From Candidatus Zixiibacteriota bacterium (lineage in GTDB: Bacteria; Zixibacteria; MSB-5A5; WJJR01): DNA of 7,501 nt. Under the pieces are notes generated by a model. That model had not been told where the DNA came from. It ran no database searches and was given only the letters and a program-made list of their open reading frames with translations. The stretch covers positions 1 to 7,501 of the forward strand of contig JAGVEK010000554.1 in NCBI GenBank assembly GCA_020058315.1, given 5' to 3'. The translations under genes were made by a program, and so were the position numbers. Below are positions 1 to 5,895 of the stretch, one piece after another (position 1 is the stretch's first letter; each line of letters opens with the position of its first letter).

Positions 1-2
1 CA

Positions 3-15
3 GCCCTGAAAGGGC
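3..15. repeat. Small REP-like hairpin (GCCCT-GAA-AGGGC)
   Basis: This is a perfect 5-bp inverted repeat, GCCCT/AGGGC, around the three-base loop GAA. From memory, very similar words recur between genes in Planctomycetes-like and other environmental genomes, so I read it as one copy of a dispersed extragenic palindrome. No second copy is visible in this window, so its repeat status is inferred from general knowledge. No T tract follows on either strand, so it is not an intrinsic terminator. Confidence 0.4.
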
Positions 16-64
16 GGAATAATTGCGGGATCGGACATGGGATTGACGAGTCCAACGACTTGAT

Positions 65-115
65 GGTGGCATGGGCATCCTGCCCATGTATCACGGCCAA
101 GATGGCCGTGCCACC
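65..115. repeat. REP-like palindrome unit folding into a three-way junction
   Basis: Two perfect 8-bp hairpins sit side by side: CATGGGCA-TCC-TGCCCATG (70-88) and CACGGCCA-AGA-TGGCCGTG (92-110), separated by TAT. They are enclosed by an outer stem, GGTGG (65-69) with CCACC (111-115), which could extend to GGTGGC/GCCACC by competing with the arms. The whole 51-base unit can therefore fold as a cruciform-like three-way junction on either strand. It lies downstream of the outer-membrane fusion gene, where such elements commonly protect mRNA 3' ends or limit read-through. That role is inference; the pairing is directly visible. Confidence 0.65.
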
Positions 116-132
116 GCCCCCTTTCCATCATT

Positions 133-194
133 CCCACAGCAGAGCTGTGGGGCACCCGGCAGAAACATCCAGCAGCAGAACTGCGGGGCACCCG
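133..194. repeat. Two diverged copies of a hairpin repeat
   Basis: A 22-base word at 137-158 recurs at 173-194 with two differences (20/22 identical), 36 bases apart. The first copy forms a perfect 8-bp hairpin, CCCACAGC-AGA-GCTGTGGG (133-151). The second keeps the AGA loop but its left arm is degraded, leaving about 4 bp plus 2 bp around a mismatch. An additional GGGGC/GCCCC pairing is possible at 185-204. The stem words differ from those at 65-115, but the geometry (8-bp arm, three-base loop) is the same, which suggests a related family of extragenic palindromes. There is no coding signal here. Confidence 0.55.
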
Positions 195-238
195 TGGGAG
201 CCCCAGAGGGTGCGATTTACCCCGTTGTGTAACTGCTT

Positions 239-291
239 CTAAAAATCCCCGCCGAGTGAGAAGTAGAACTTCGGGCGGGGTGCGATTTTTT
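239..291. terminator. Candidate bidirectional intrinsic terminator overlapping the gene's 3' end
   Basis: CCCCGCC (247-253) pairs with GGCGGGG (274-280), giving a 7-bp all-GC stem. Inside the loop, GAAGT-AGA-ACTTC (260-272) forms a second 5-bp hairpin. On the minus strand the stem is followed at once by ATTTTTAG, whose last three bases are the stop codon of the fusion gene. On the plus strand TTTTTT (286-291) follows five bases after the stem. The element is made entirely of sense codons for the last residues of the barrel, so part of the pairing could be a side effect of glycine codons. The A-stem-T symmetry favours a real terminator. Confidence 0.45.
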
Positions 292-3200
292 GCAGATCGG
301 TGCGCCAGGCCTGGTCGAATCGCAGGACTGCGATGCCCAGGTTGGCTCGGATTCCGTAGCCAAATGAAGCTTTGATGCGCTGGAGATGGAAGCCGCCATC
401 GGTCGAGGCGCCCCGGAATTCGTCGGATTTCGTCCATACCCCGCCCGCATCAGCAAAGAGAGCACCGGCGATCTGAGTCAGCGCCAGAGGCAACGGGAAG
501 CGCATGGCGAAATAGTCCACAAAGGGGAAGCGGAGTTCCGCGTTCATCAAGCCAAAACTTGTCCCCTGAAACTCATAATAGTCCCACCCGCGCAACGGCG
601 TGATGACCTGCGAGAAGTAGAGCCCCTGGACATCATAGACATCATCGCGCACCACGGTGGAACCAATCCAATTGTCGACCCCGCCGAGATAGAACCGCTT
701 GGGAGCTTTCCCACCGGAGGTTCCGAATGCGCCACGCCATGCGAAGCTGTAGCGTCCGCCCAAACGCGTATACTGGCGAAAATCGATGGTCAGCGCCTGA
801 TACGAGATATTCTTCGCAAGACCGTTCGGAGCGTACTCCAGCGAAGCCCTGTACCGGCGGCCATTCGCTGGCCCGGTCAGACCCCATGTCACATCGTCAT
901 GAACCAGCGACAATGCACCAAGTCCCACGCGATCCGACCGGTTGGGGTTCGTCTCCGTAGCGGGCAGGTACCGGCGATCAACAAACAACATCATCCCGTC
1001 CAACTGCAAACGCGTGAATTTGGAAAACGGCCGGGCGGCATTCGCCATTAATCCATACGTGCGATCCGAAAACACGTCGTCCGACGAATTGGCGTAGTAG
1101 TATTTGGAGTGAAAAACACCGAACCCGTAATCGATCCGTTTGGGTGTGTAGAGGTAGTACGCCTGAATGTTGGACTGATCAATCGTGTTCACCAGGTCGG
1201 TCGCAATGAAGATCTGGTGATCCCCCATGTAGTCTGATAACACGAAGTACGACTGGCCGCGCAGGCCGAAAAACGTGCTGTACCCAAGTCCTCCGGTCAC
1301 CAGATCGGGGGTGAACTTGAGCTTGTACCGATGAGGCGTGTACTCCTTCGGTCCCTTCGCGGCCGAACTGGAGTCCGCCAACGCCAGTGTGGCACTATCT
1401 GGCAGAAGGGAGCCGCCTCGGCCGTGTGAATCCGCAGCCGAACCGGAGTCTGCGGTGACTGGATGTGCGATGCCCGGTTTTGACTCTTGCCCGGCCGCAA
1501 CCTGAGTGCTGTCGGCAGGTCGGGGGACAGACGAACTCGGGAGCGAATCGGAAGTTACCGTGCTGTCCCCGAACAAGGGCCGGCGCCGCAGAGGGGTCTC
1601 AGCCTTACGCACGTACGACGTAAACTCAAGGTCCTCTTCGAGAATCTTGGGGGCACGCTCCTCAAGCGGGCGTTCTCGCTTGGTGACAAATCGTGCCGAG
1701 TCCTGACCAGTCAGCATTTGTATGAAAGCTGTGGGGGCGAGGTCGGCGCCGCCGGCAACTTTGGGACGGATGTCCTTTGCCAGAAAGACATCGAATCCGC
1801 CCTTAAAGAAGACCGTGAAGGCGATGCTCTGTCCATCGGGAGACCATGCCGGGGAGAAACACCCTGAAAGCGCGTCGGTGATCGGGTAGGGTTTTGCGCC
1901 GGCAGAATCGATCACATAGAGATTGTAGATTCCATTCTTATTCGAGACGTAGCAGACACGGTGTCCGTCGGGCGCATAGACAGGGGTTTTGTCCTCCGCA
2001 TCATCATTGGTCAATGGATGAACCGTGCGGGTGGACAAGTCGGCCACAAAGATATCGTAGCGTCCGTAGGAGAAGGTCGCCGCATCCTGCGGCTGAGTGA
2101 TCATCAGAGGAGTGGAATCGCTGGACGGCCGGTCACAGGCGAACACGATGCGCGACCCGCTGGGATCAAACTTGGCATCCTGCTCATCGTAGCGATCATC
2201 GGTGAGCCGTGTGAGCGCCGCGCTGGCGACATCGACAAGATACAGGTCGTTGCGGTCGTACTTCCGGGCAGTGACCACCAGCGACTTGCCATCCGGCGAG
2301 AAACAGGGAGAACTCATCGATGAGAAGCCGAGGTTCAAGGTTCGGTCGTGCCCCTTCCCATCCAGGTTCAGCAGGAATAGCGCGTCGGAGCCGCGCGACT
2401 TGGCGATCAGCGCCAGGGTCGATCCGTCCGGAGAGAAACTCATCCCGGAATTGAACGAGTGGAGCGACTCGAAGCGGTCGGTGCTGCCCCCCTTGAGCAC
2501 CCGCCGCAGACGCTTGCCATCGATTGCGGAAATGATCTTGACCTCGGTGTAGTCGGCGCGCTCGCTGAAGATGGCCAGACGGTCGCCGCGGGGTGAGAAG
2601 GCGGGCTTGTCATTGAAGTACGAACCGTCTTTCTCATGATCGGTCAGTTGTTTGGCAAAGTCTTTGGGTTCTTCACGCGCGGAGATCTCCGGCCAGTATT
2701 CTTTCCGCAGCCGTTTCTGCCAATCCTCGGTGAATTCCTTGCTCCCCATCCCGATGGCTTTCTTCAATGAATTGTCGAGACTGGATTCGAACCGTCCCTT
2801 GGAAAGCACTTCGGGAATCTTCTCTTCACCGTATCGCTCTACCAGGTAGAGGATCGCGGATTGACCCTCTTTGTACGCCAGATAGCCCCCGACCTGGTCA
2901 AGCGGCACCAGATACCCGTGCACCGCGGCATCGCGGAGGACCATGTCGGCAAAGGTATCCCACCCGTACCGCGATGAATACTCGGCAAACCCCTCCGCGA
3001 ACCACAAGGGCAGCGGGAAAAGTGTGCGTTGAGACAAGATCGAACCAAGGCCCCGGCCGTAGAGCATATCAAAAACCACGGCGTGGGTCAGTTCGTGGTG
3101 CAGCACATGACGGAATTCTTCGTAAGACCCGGTGAAAGGCATCACCATGCGATTCTTAAAAGACTCAGTGAATCCGCCAACCCCCTCTTCCAGCAGGCTG

Positions 3201-3544
3201 CTGGTGACATTCGTCTGCTGAAACTCGTTGTGCGACTGGTAGAGAATTACCGGGACGCGTTTGGTCAGCCGGTGATTGAGCTGGGCCGATACCGTGACGT
3301 AGGCCGATTCCAGAGCCGTAGCCGCAAAGACCGCCAGCTCGTACCCATTTTCGTAGTAGTAGATGTCGAAATGATCGGAAGTGATGATATTCCAGTGAAA
3401 ATCCTGGTATTGGACCTTGTTCTTGCCAAAGCTCTCGTCTTGCCCACTCGCCGATGATGTCACGGTCAGCGATGCGCCGGTGACAGCGATGAGACAGAGC
3501 AAGCTCTTGGAAAGACGAGAAATCATGAGCGCCGATCTTGTCAT
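239..3544 (-). CDS. Exported metallopeptidase / PD40 propeller / outer-membrane beta-barrel fusion protein
   Basis: The 1101-residue protein has an N-terminal signal peptide (hydrophobic run about residues 14-29, likely cleavage after ASG near residue 34). Next comes a gluzincin-type peptidase domain of the 'peptidase MA-like' kind: HELTH zinc motif at 150-154, with E184 of WFAEGFAEY as the likely third ligand. Six PD40/TolB-like propeller repeats follow, with FSPxG-type signatures near 316, 370, 415, 459, 523 and 567. A Ser/Asp/Pro/Ala-rich linker (about 655-735, repeated ADS) leads to a barrel of the BamA/Omp85 surface-antigen type (about 738-1101). The barrel contains NAELRFPFVD and FADAGGVW and ends in FYFSLGGDF, whose terminal Phe is typical of an outer-membrane sorting signal. 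I infer a barrel in the outer membrane with peptidase and propeller in the periplasm. The substrate is unknown. The start is uncertain: Met7 (3524-3526) gives an equally good signal peptide, and neither start has a clear Shine-Dalgarno. The gene follows murA on the same strand after 151 bases. Confidence 0.85.
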   Translation of the reverse strand: MTRSALMISRLSKSLLCLIAVTGASLTVTSSASGQDESFGKNKVQYQDFHWNIITSDHFDIYYYENGYELAVFAATALESAYVTVSAQLNHRLTKRVPVILYQSHNEFQQTNVTSSLLEEGVGGFTESFKNRMVMPFTGSYEEFRHVLHHELTHAVVFDMLYGRGLGSILSQRTLFPLPLWFAEGFAEYSSRYGWDTFADMVLRDAAVHGYLVPLDQVGGYLAYKEGQSAILYLVERYGEEKIPEVLSKGRFESSLDNSLKKAIGMGSKEFTEDWQKRLRKEYWPEISAREEPKDFAKQLTDHEKDGSYFNDKPAFSPRGDRLAIFSERADYTEVKIISAIDGKRLRRVLKGGSTDRFESLHSFNSGMSFSPDGSTLALIAKSRGSDALFLLNLDGKGHDRTLNLGFSSMSSPCFSPDGKSLVVTARKYDRNDLYLVDVASAALTRLTDDRYDEQDAKFDPSGSRIVFACDRPSSDSTPLMITQPQDAATFSYGRYDIFVADLSTRTVHPLTNDDAEDKTPVYAPDGHRVCYVSNKNGIYNLYVIDSAGAKPYPITDALSGCFSPAWSPDGQSIAFTVFFKGGFDVFLAKDIRPKVAGGADLAPTAFIQMLTGQDSARFVTKRERPLEERAPKILEEDLEFTSYVRKAETPLRRRPLFGDSTVTSDSLPSSSVPRPADSTQVAAGQESKPGIAHPVTADSGSAADSHGRGGSLLPDSATLALADSSSAAKGPKEYTPHRYKLKFTPDLVTGGLGYSTFFGLRGQSYFVLSDYMGDHQIFIATDLVNTIDQSNIQAYYLYTPKRIDYGFGVFHSKYYYANSSDDVFSDRTYGLMANAARPFSKFTRLQLDGMMLFVDRRYLPATETNPNRSDRVGLGALSLVHDDVTWGLTGPANGRRYRASLEYAPNGLAKNISYQALTIDFRQYTRLGGRYSFAWRGAFGTSGGKAPKRFYLGGVDNWIGSTVVRDDVYDVQGLYFSQVITPLRGWDYYEFQGTSFGLMNAELRFPFVDYFAMRFPLPLALTQIAGALFADAGGVWTKSDEFRGASTDGGFHLQRIKASFGYGIRANLGIAVLRFDQAWRTDLQKIAPRPKFYFSLGGDF

Positions 3545-3590
3545 GATGTTAGGCTACGGGTCCAGTCCCAAGCTCGGCCTAAGCACTTGC

Positions 3591-3619
3591 GTCACCACAT
3601 GGTTGGGGTCACCGGTGAC
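3591..3619. promoter_or_regulatory. Palindromic candidate operator GTCACCGGTGAC with an extra half-site
   Basis: The gap between murA and the fusion gene contains a perfect 12-base palindrome, GTCACCGGTGAC (3608-3619), and a further direct copy of GTCACC at 3591-3596. Start-to-start spacing of the two GTCACC copies is 17 bases. Three copies of the same six-base half-site within 29 bases suggest binding of a dimeric regulator upstream of the fusion gene. I do not recognise the site, and no convincing -35/-10 pair accompanies it. Chance is a serious alternative. Confidence 0.25.
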
Positions 3620-3695
3620 TGCCTCAGCAAACTACTTCAACCCCCCGGCACGCGGATTGTTCCGGGACAGTTCCGCCTCGACTGGCCGCATCCCG

Positions 3696-4961
3696 CTACT
3701 CCGCCTTCTCACGCTTGATGTCGGCACCCAACTGGACAAACTTCGCTTCAAGGTGATCATAGCCGCGGTCGATGTGGTAAATGCGCAGAATCTCGGATGT
3801 GCCTTCGGCAGCCAGCGCCGCCTCCACCAGCCCTGCCCCGGCGCGAATGTCTGCTGCCATGACCGTTGTCCCGCGCAGACGCGGCACACCCGCGATTCGC
3901 GCCTCGTTCCCCGTCACGCGGACATCCGCCCCCATCCGCGCGAATTCCATCGCATGAGAGAAACGGTTTGGGAAGACAGTTTCGGTGACCATCGATGCCC
4001 CATCGGCCACTGTGAGAAGCGCCAGCATCGCCGGCTGCAGGTCGGTTGGGAACCCCGGATAGGGGAAAGTCACAATCTCGACTGGCCAGAGCTTTGCCGG
4101 TCCTTTCACAGTCAGGCGCTTCTTGGTCGCCGTGACTTGGACTCCCATCTCCAGCAGCTTGCCCGTGAGCGCTTCGAGATGGGTGGGCTCAACTCCCCTC
4201 ACCTCCACCGTTCCCCGGGTCATTGCGGCAGCGATCATGAACGTGCCCGCCTCCAGACGGTCGGGGATCGGCTGATACTCGACTCCACGCAACCGTTTCA
4301 CACCGTTGATTCGGATGGTCGATGTTCCCGCCCCTTGGACTTTGGCGCCCATCTTATTGAGGAAATCGGCGACATCGGTGATTTCCGGATCGCAGGCCGC
4401 ATTGACGAGGAGTGTCTCGCCCGGAATGAGCGCCATGCCAATCATCAGATTTTCGGTACCGGTGTGGGTTGGCCGGTCGAAGACAAAGGTGCTGCTCTTC
4501 ATCTTCGCCCCGTCGCAACGGATATACCCGTGGTCGTCGTCGAATTCAACACCGCACGCGTGAAATCCTTTCAAGTGGAGGTCAACGGGCCGGGGGCCAA
4601 AAGCACATCCCCCCGGCAGCGACACGCGTGCCTTCCGCATACGCCCCAGCAACGCGCCCAAAAACAGAAATGACGCGCGCATGCGGCGCATCAGATCGTA
4701 CGGGACGTCATGCTTGCTCAGATTGGAGGCATCGATGGTAAGAACTCTCGTCGCAGGATTGTACTCGGCCTCGCCGCCGAGGTAATTGACGACGGCTACG
4801 GTCGTTCGGATGTCGACCAGATCAGGAATATCGGTCAGCGTCGTCTTGCCGGATTCGGCCAGCATGGCCGCGCAGATGATCGGCAGTGTCGCGTTCTTCG
4901 AGGGCGCCACATTCACAGCGCCCGACAACCGTCTGCCCCCTTGCACTACAAACTTATCCAA
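3696..4961 (-). CDS. murA: UDP-N-acetylglucosamine 1-carboxyvinyltransferase (MurA)
   Basis: MurA is cytoplasmic and transfers enolpyruvate from phosphoenolpyruvate to UDP-GlcNAc, the first committed step of peptidoglycan synthesis. The 421 residues match the family's usual length (E. coli, about 419). Visible landmarks are SKNATLPI with K22 and N23, the catalytic loop PGGCAFGPRPVDLH with C119 (equivalent to E. coli Cys115) and R124, FPTDLQP with D307 (equivalent to Asp305), DIRAGAGLV with R373, and RIYHIDRGYDHLE near the C-terminus. Retention of the loop cysteine predicts the fosfomycin-sensitive type, as known for the family. Translation starts at TTG: there is no ATG at this point, but the first residues (DKFVVQGG) match the family N-terminus and GAGGAG lies 5 bases upstream. 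The gene is divergent from lpxH, and the fusion gene lies downstream on the same strand, possibly co-transcribed. Confidence 0.96.
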   Translation of the reverse strand: MDKFVVQGGRRLSGAVNVAPSKNATLPIICAAMLAESGKTTLTDIPDLVDIRTTVAVVNYLGGEAEYNPATRVLTIDASNLSKHDVPYDLMRRMRASFLFLGALLGRMRKARVSLPGGCAFGPRPVDLHLKGFHACGVEFDDDHGYIRCDGAKMKSSTFVFDRPTHTGTENLMIGMALIPGETLLVNAACDPEITDVADFLNKMGAKVQGAGTSTIRINGVKRLRGVEYQPIPDRLEAGTFMIAAAMTRGTVEVRGVEPTHLEALTGKLLEMGVQVTATKKRLTVKGPAKLWPVEIVTFPYPGFPTDLQPAMLALLTVADGASMVTETVFPNRFSHAMEFARMGADVRVTGNEARIAGVPRLRGTTVMAADIRAGAGLVEAALAAEGTSEILRIYHIDRGYDHLEAKFVQLGADIKREKAE

Positions 4962-4966
4962 GTCGG

Positions 4967-4972
4967 CTCCTC
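4967..4972 (-). promoter_or_regulatory. Strong ribosome binding site fixing the TTG start of murA
   Basis: On the minus strand GAGGAG lies exactly 5 bases before the TTG codon at 4959-4961. It is the best Shine-Dalgarno match seen ahead of any gene here, and it decides the start because no in-frame ATG occurs near the conserved N-terminus. Confidence 0.75.
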
Positions 4973-5017
4973 AAGATGCCTTTGTCTCCGGCACAAGACC
5001 AGCCCCGCACCGGGGGC

Positions 5018-5046
5018 ATATTGGCACATGCATCCCAGTCTGTCAA
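5018..5046 (-). promoter_or_regulatory. Sigma70-like promoter for murA
   Basis: On the minus strand a perfect -35 TTGACA (5041-5046) is followed after 17 bases by CAATAT (5018-5023, three of six matches to TATAAT), preceded by a TG two bases upstream. Transcription would begin near 5011, giving a leader of about 50 bases that includes the GAGGAG site. The -10 is weak, and the -10 preferences of this organism are unknown. Confidence 0.5.
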
Positions 5047-5080
5047 GACGCGTTTCCTGACCGGCAGTTCCATTTCAGCG

Positions 5081-5109
5081 TTCATCCTCCGGCCCGTCAC
5101 GGTTATATT
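5081..5109 (+). promoter_or_regulatory. Weak candidate promoter for lpxH
   Basis: TATATT (5104-5109) is a good -10 match and sits 17 bases after TTCATC (5081-5086), which matches only three of six -35 positions. Transcription would start near 5116, about 18 bases before the ATG and right at an in-frame GTG. It lies in the divergent murA/lpxH spacer. Confidence 0.3.
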
Positions 5110-5133
5110 TGGGATGTGGGCGAGATCGCGAGG

Positions 5134-5895
5134 ATGCAGCACCCGCCGGTTCTTTTCTTCTCCGATGCGCACCTGGGGGCGCATAGCCCTGTTCAGGAAG
5201 CGGTGAAGGTGGATCGTTTTGTTGGATTCCTGCAGCACGCCTCCGAAATCCGGGCGGAAGTGTTCTTCTTAGGCGACCTGTTTGATTTCTGGTTCGAATA
5301 CAGGCACTGGATGCCCAAGGTGCCAATCAGAATCCTGAGCGCCATCCTTCAATTCACCAGAGGCGGCGGCACATTCCATATGCTCCTGGGCAACCATGAC
5401 ATCTGGGCCGCTGACTACTTCAGCAAGGAACTGGGAGTCCAAGTGCATCGAGGGGATCTCTCGATCACCCGGAATGGGCTGCGTCTCCTGATCTCGCATG
5501 GCGACGGCAAGGCGCGGTCCGACCGGGGATACAGGATTCTTAAACGGATCCTGCGCTTCAGACCGAATGTCAGTCTTTTCAGATTGCTGCCGGCCGACTG
5601 GGCTTATGGGCTGGCAAACTTCTTCTCACGGCGATCGCGCCAACTCACCGCGTCACGTCCTCCAAGATTCCTGCCGGAGTACGAAGAAGTGGCGGCCACC
5701 AGCATCGACCAGGGATACGATGCGGTCGTAATGGGCCACATCCACCAGGCTTGTGTGAAGCGCTTGGGGAATGGTTGGTGGGTGAATTCAGGGGAGTTCT
5801 TCGAACGGTTCAGCTATGTGCGCTTGCAGGGGCAAGAGTTTGTTCTTGAGGAATGGAATCCCGCAGTGAACCCTGCAGCGGCAAAATCAGAGTAA
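5134..5895 (+). CDS. lpxH: UDP-2,3-diacylglucosamine diphosphatase-like calcineurin phosphoesterase (LpxH type)
   Basis: LpxH hydrolyses UDP-2,3-diacylglucosamine to lipid X and UMP in lipid A synthesis, acting as a peripheral enzyme on the inner membrane. The 253-residue product carries the calcineurin-like metallophosphoesterase motifs in order: SDAHLG (D11, H13), GDLFDFWFEY (D48), GNHD (N87, H88), HGDG (H122) and GHIHQ (H202, H204), enough for a two-metal site. The GDLFDFWFEY and NHDIWAADYF segments resemble the LpxH subtype I associate with Bacteroidota and relatives more than the E. coli form. The open frame continues upstream to 4786, but that part lies antisense to murA. I chose the ATG at 5134 because the first beta strand begins right after it. 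An in-frame GTG at 5116 would add six residues. The Shine-Dalgarno is weak (GCGAG about 9 bases upstream). Another phosphoesterase of this superfamily with a different nucleotide substrate is possible. Confidence 0.85.
   Translation: MQHPPVLFFSDAHLGAHSPVQEAVKVDRFVGFLQHASEIRAEVFFLGDLFDFWFEYRHWMPKVPIRILSAILQFTRGGGTFHMLLGNHDIWAADYFSKELGVQVHRGDLSITRNGLRLLISHGDGKARSDRGYRILKRILRFRPNVSLFRLLPADWAYGLANFFSRRSRQLTASRPPRFLPEYEEVAATSIDQGYDAVVMGHIHQACVKRLGNGWWVNSGEFFERFSYVRLQGQEFVLEEWNPAVNPAAAKSE

Noticed and set aside
1..238. Possible CRISPR array or small ORF at 60-242
   Set aside because: The repeats are palindromes of different sequence with no regular spacers. The short frame just reads through these palindromes and has no ribosome binding site.
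386..1051. Plus-strand open frame of 221 codons
   Set aside because: It is antisense to the beta-barrel part of the fusion gene and has no recognisable domain, ribosome binding site or promoter.
3658..3669. Near-palindrome TGTTCCGGGACA in the murA/fusion-gene spacer
   Set aside because: It needs a wobble pair, no T tract follows, and a 12-base imperfect palindrome is easily expected by chance.
3417..4673. Long plus-strand open frame of 418 codons
   Set aside because: It lies antisense to murA and to the start of the fusion gene, both clearly recognisable proteins. Its translation is rich in His, Arg and Cys without any motif, typical of a shadow frame in GC-rich DNA.
4786..5133. N-terminal extension of lpxH to an upstream ATG
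   Set aside because: Most of it overlaps the 5' end of murA in antisense, and the residues show no resemblance to the family, whose fold begins right after the ATG at 5134.
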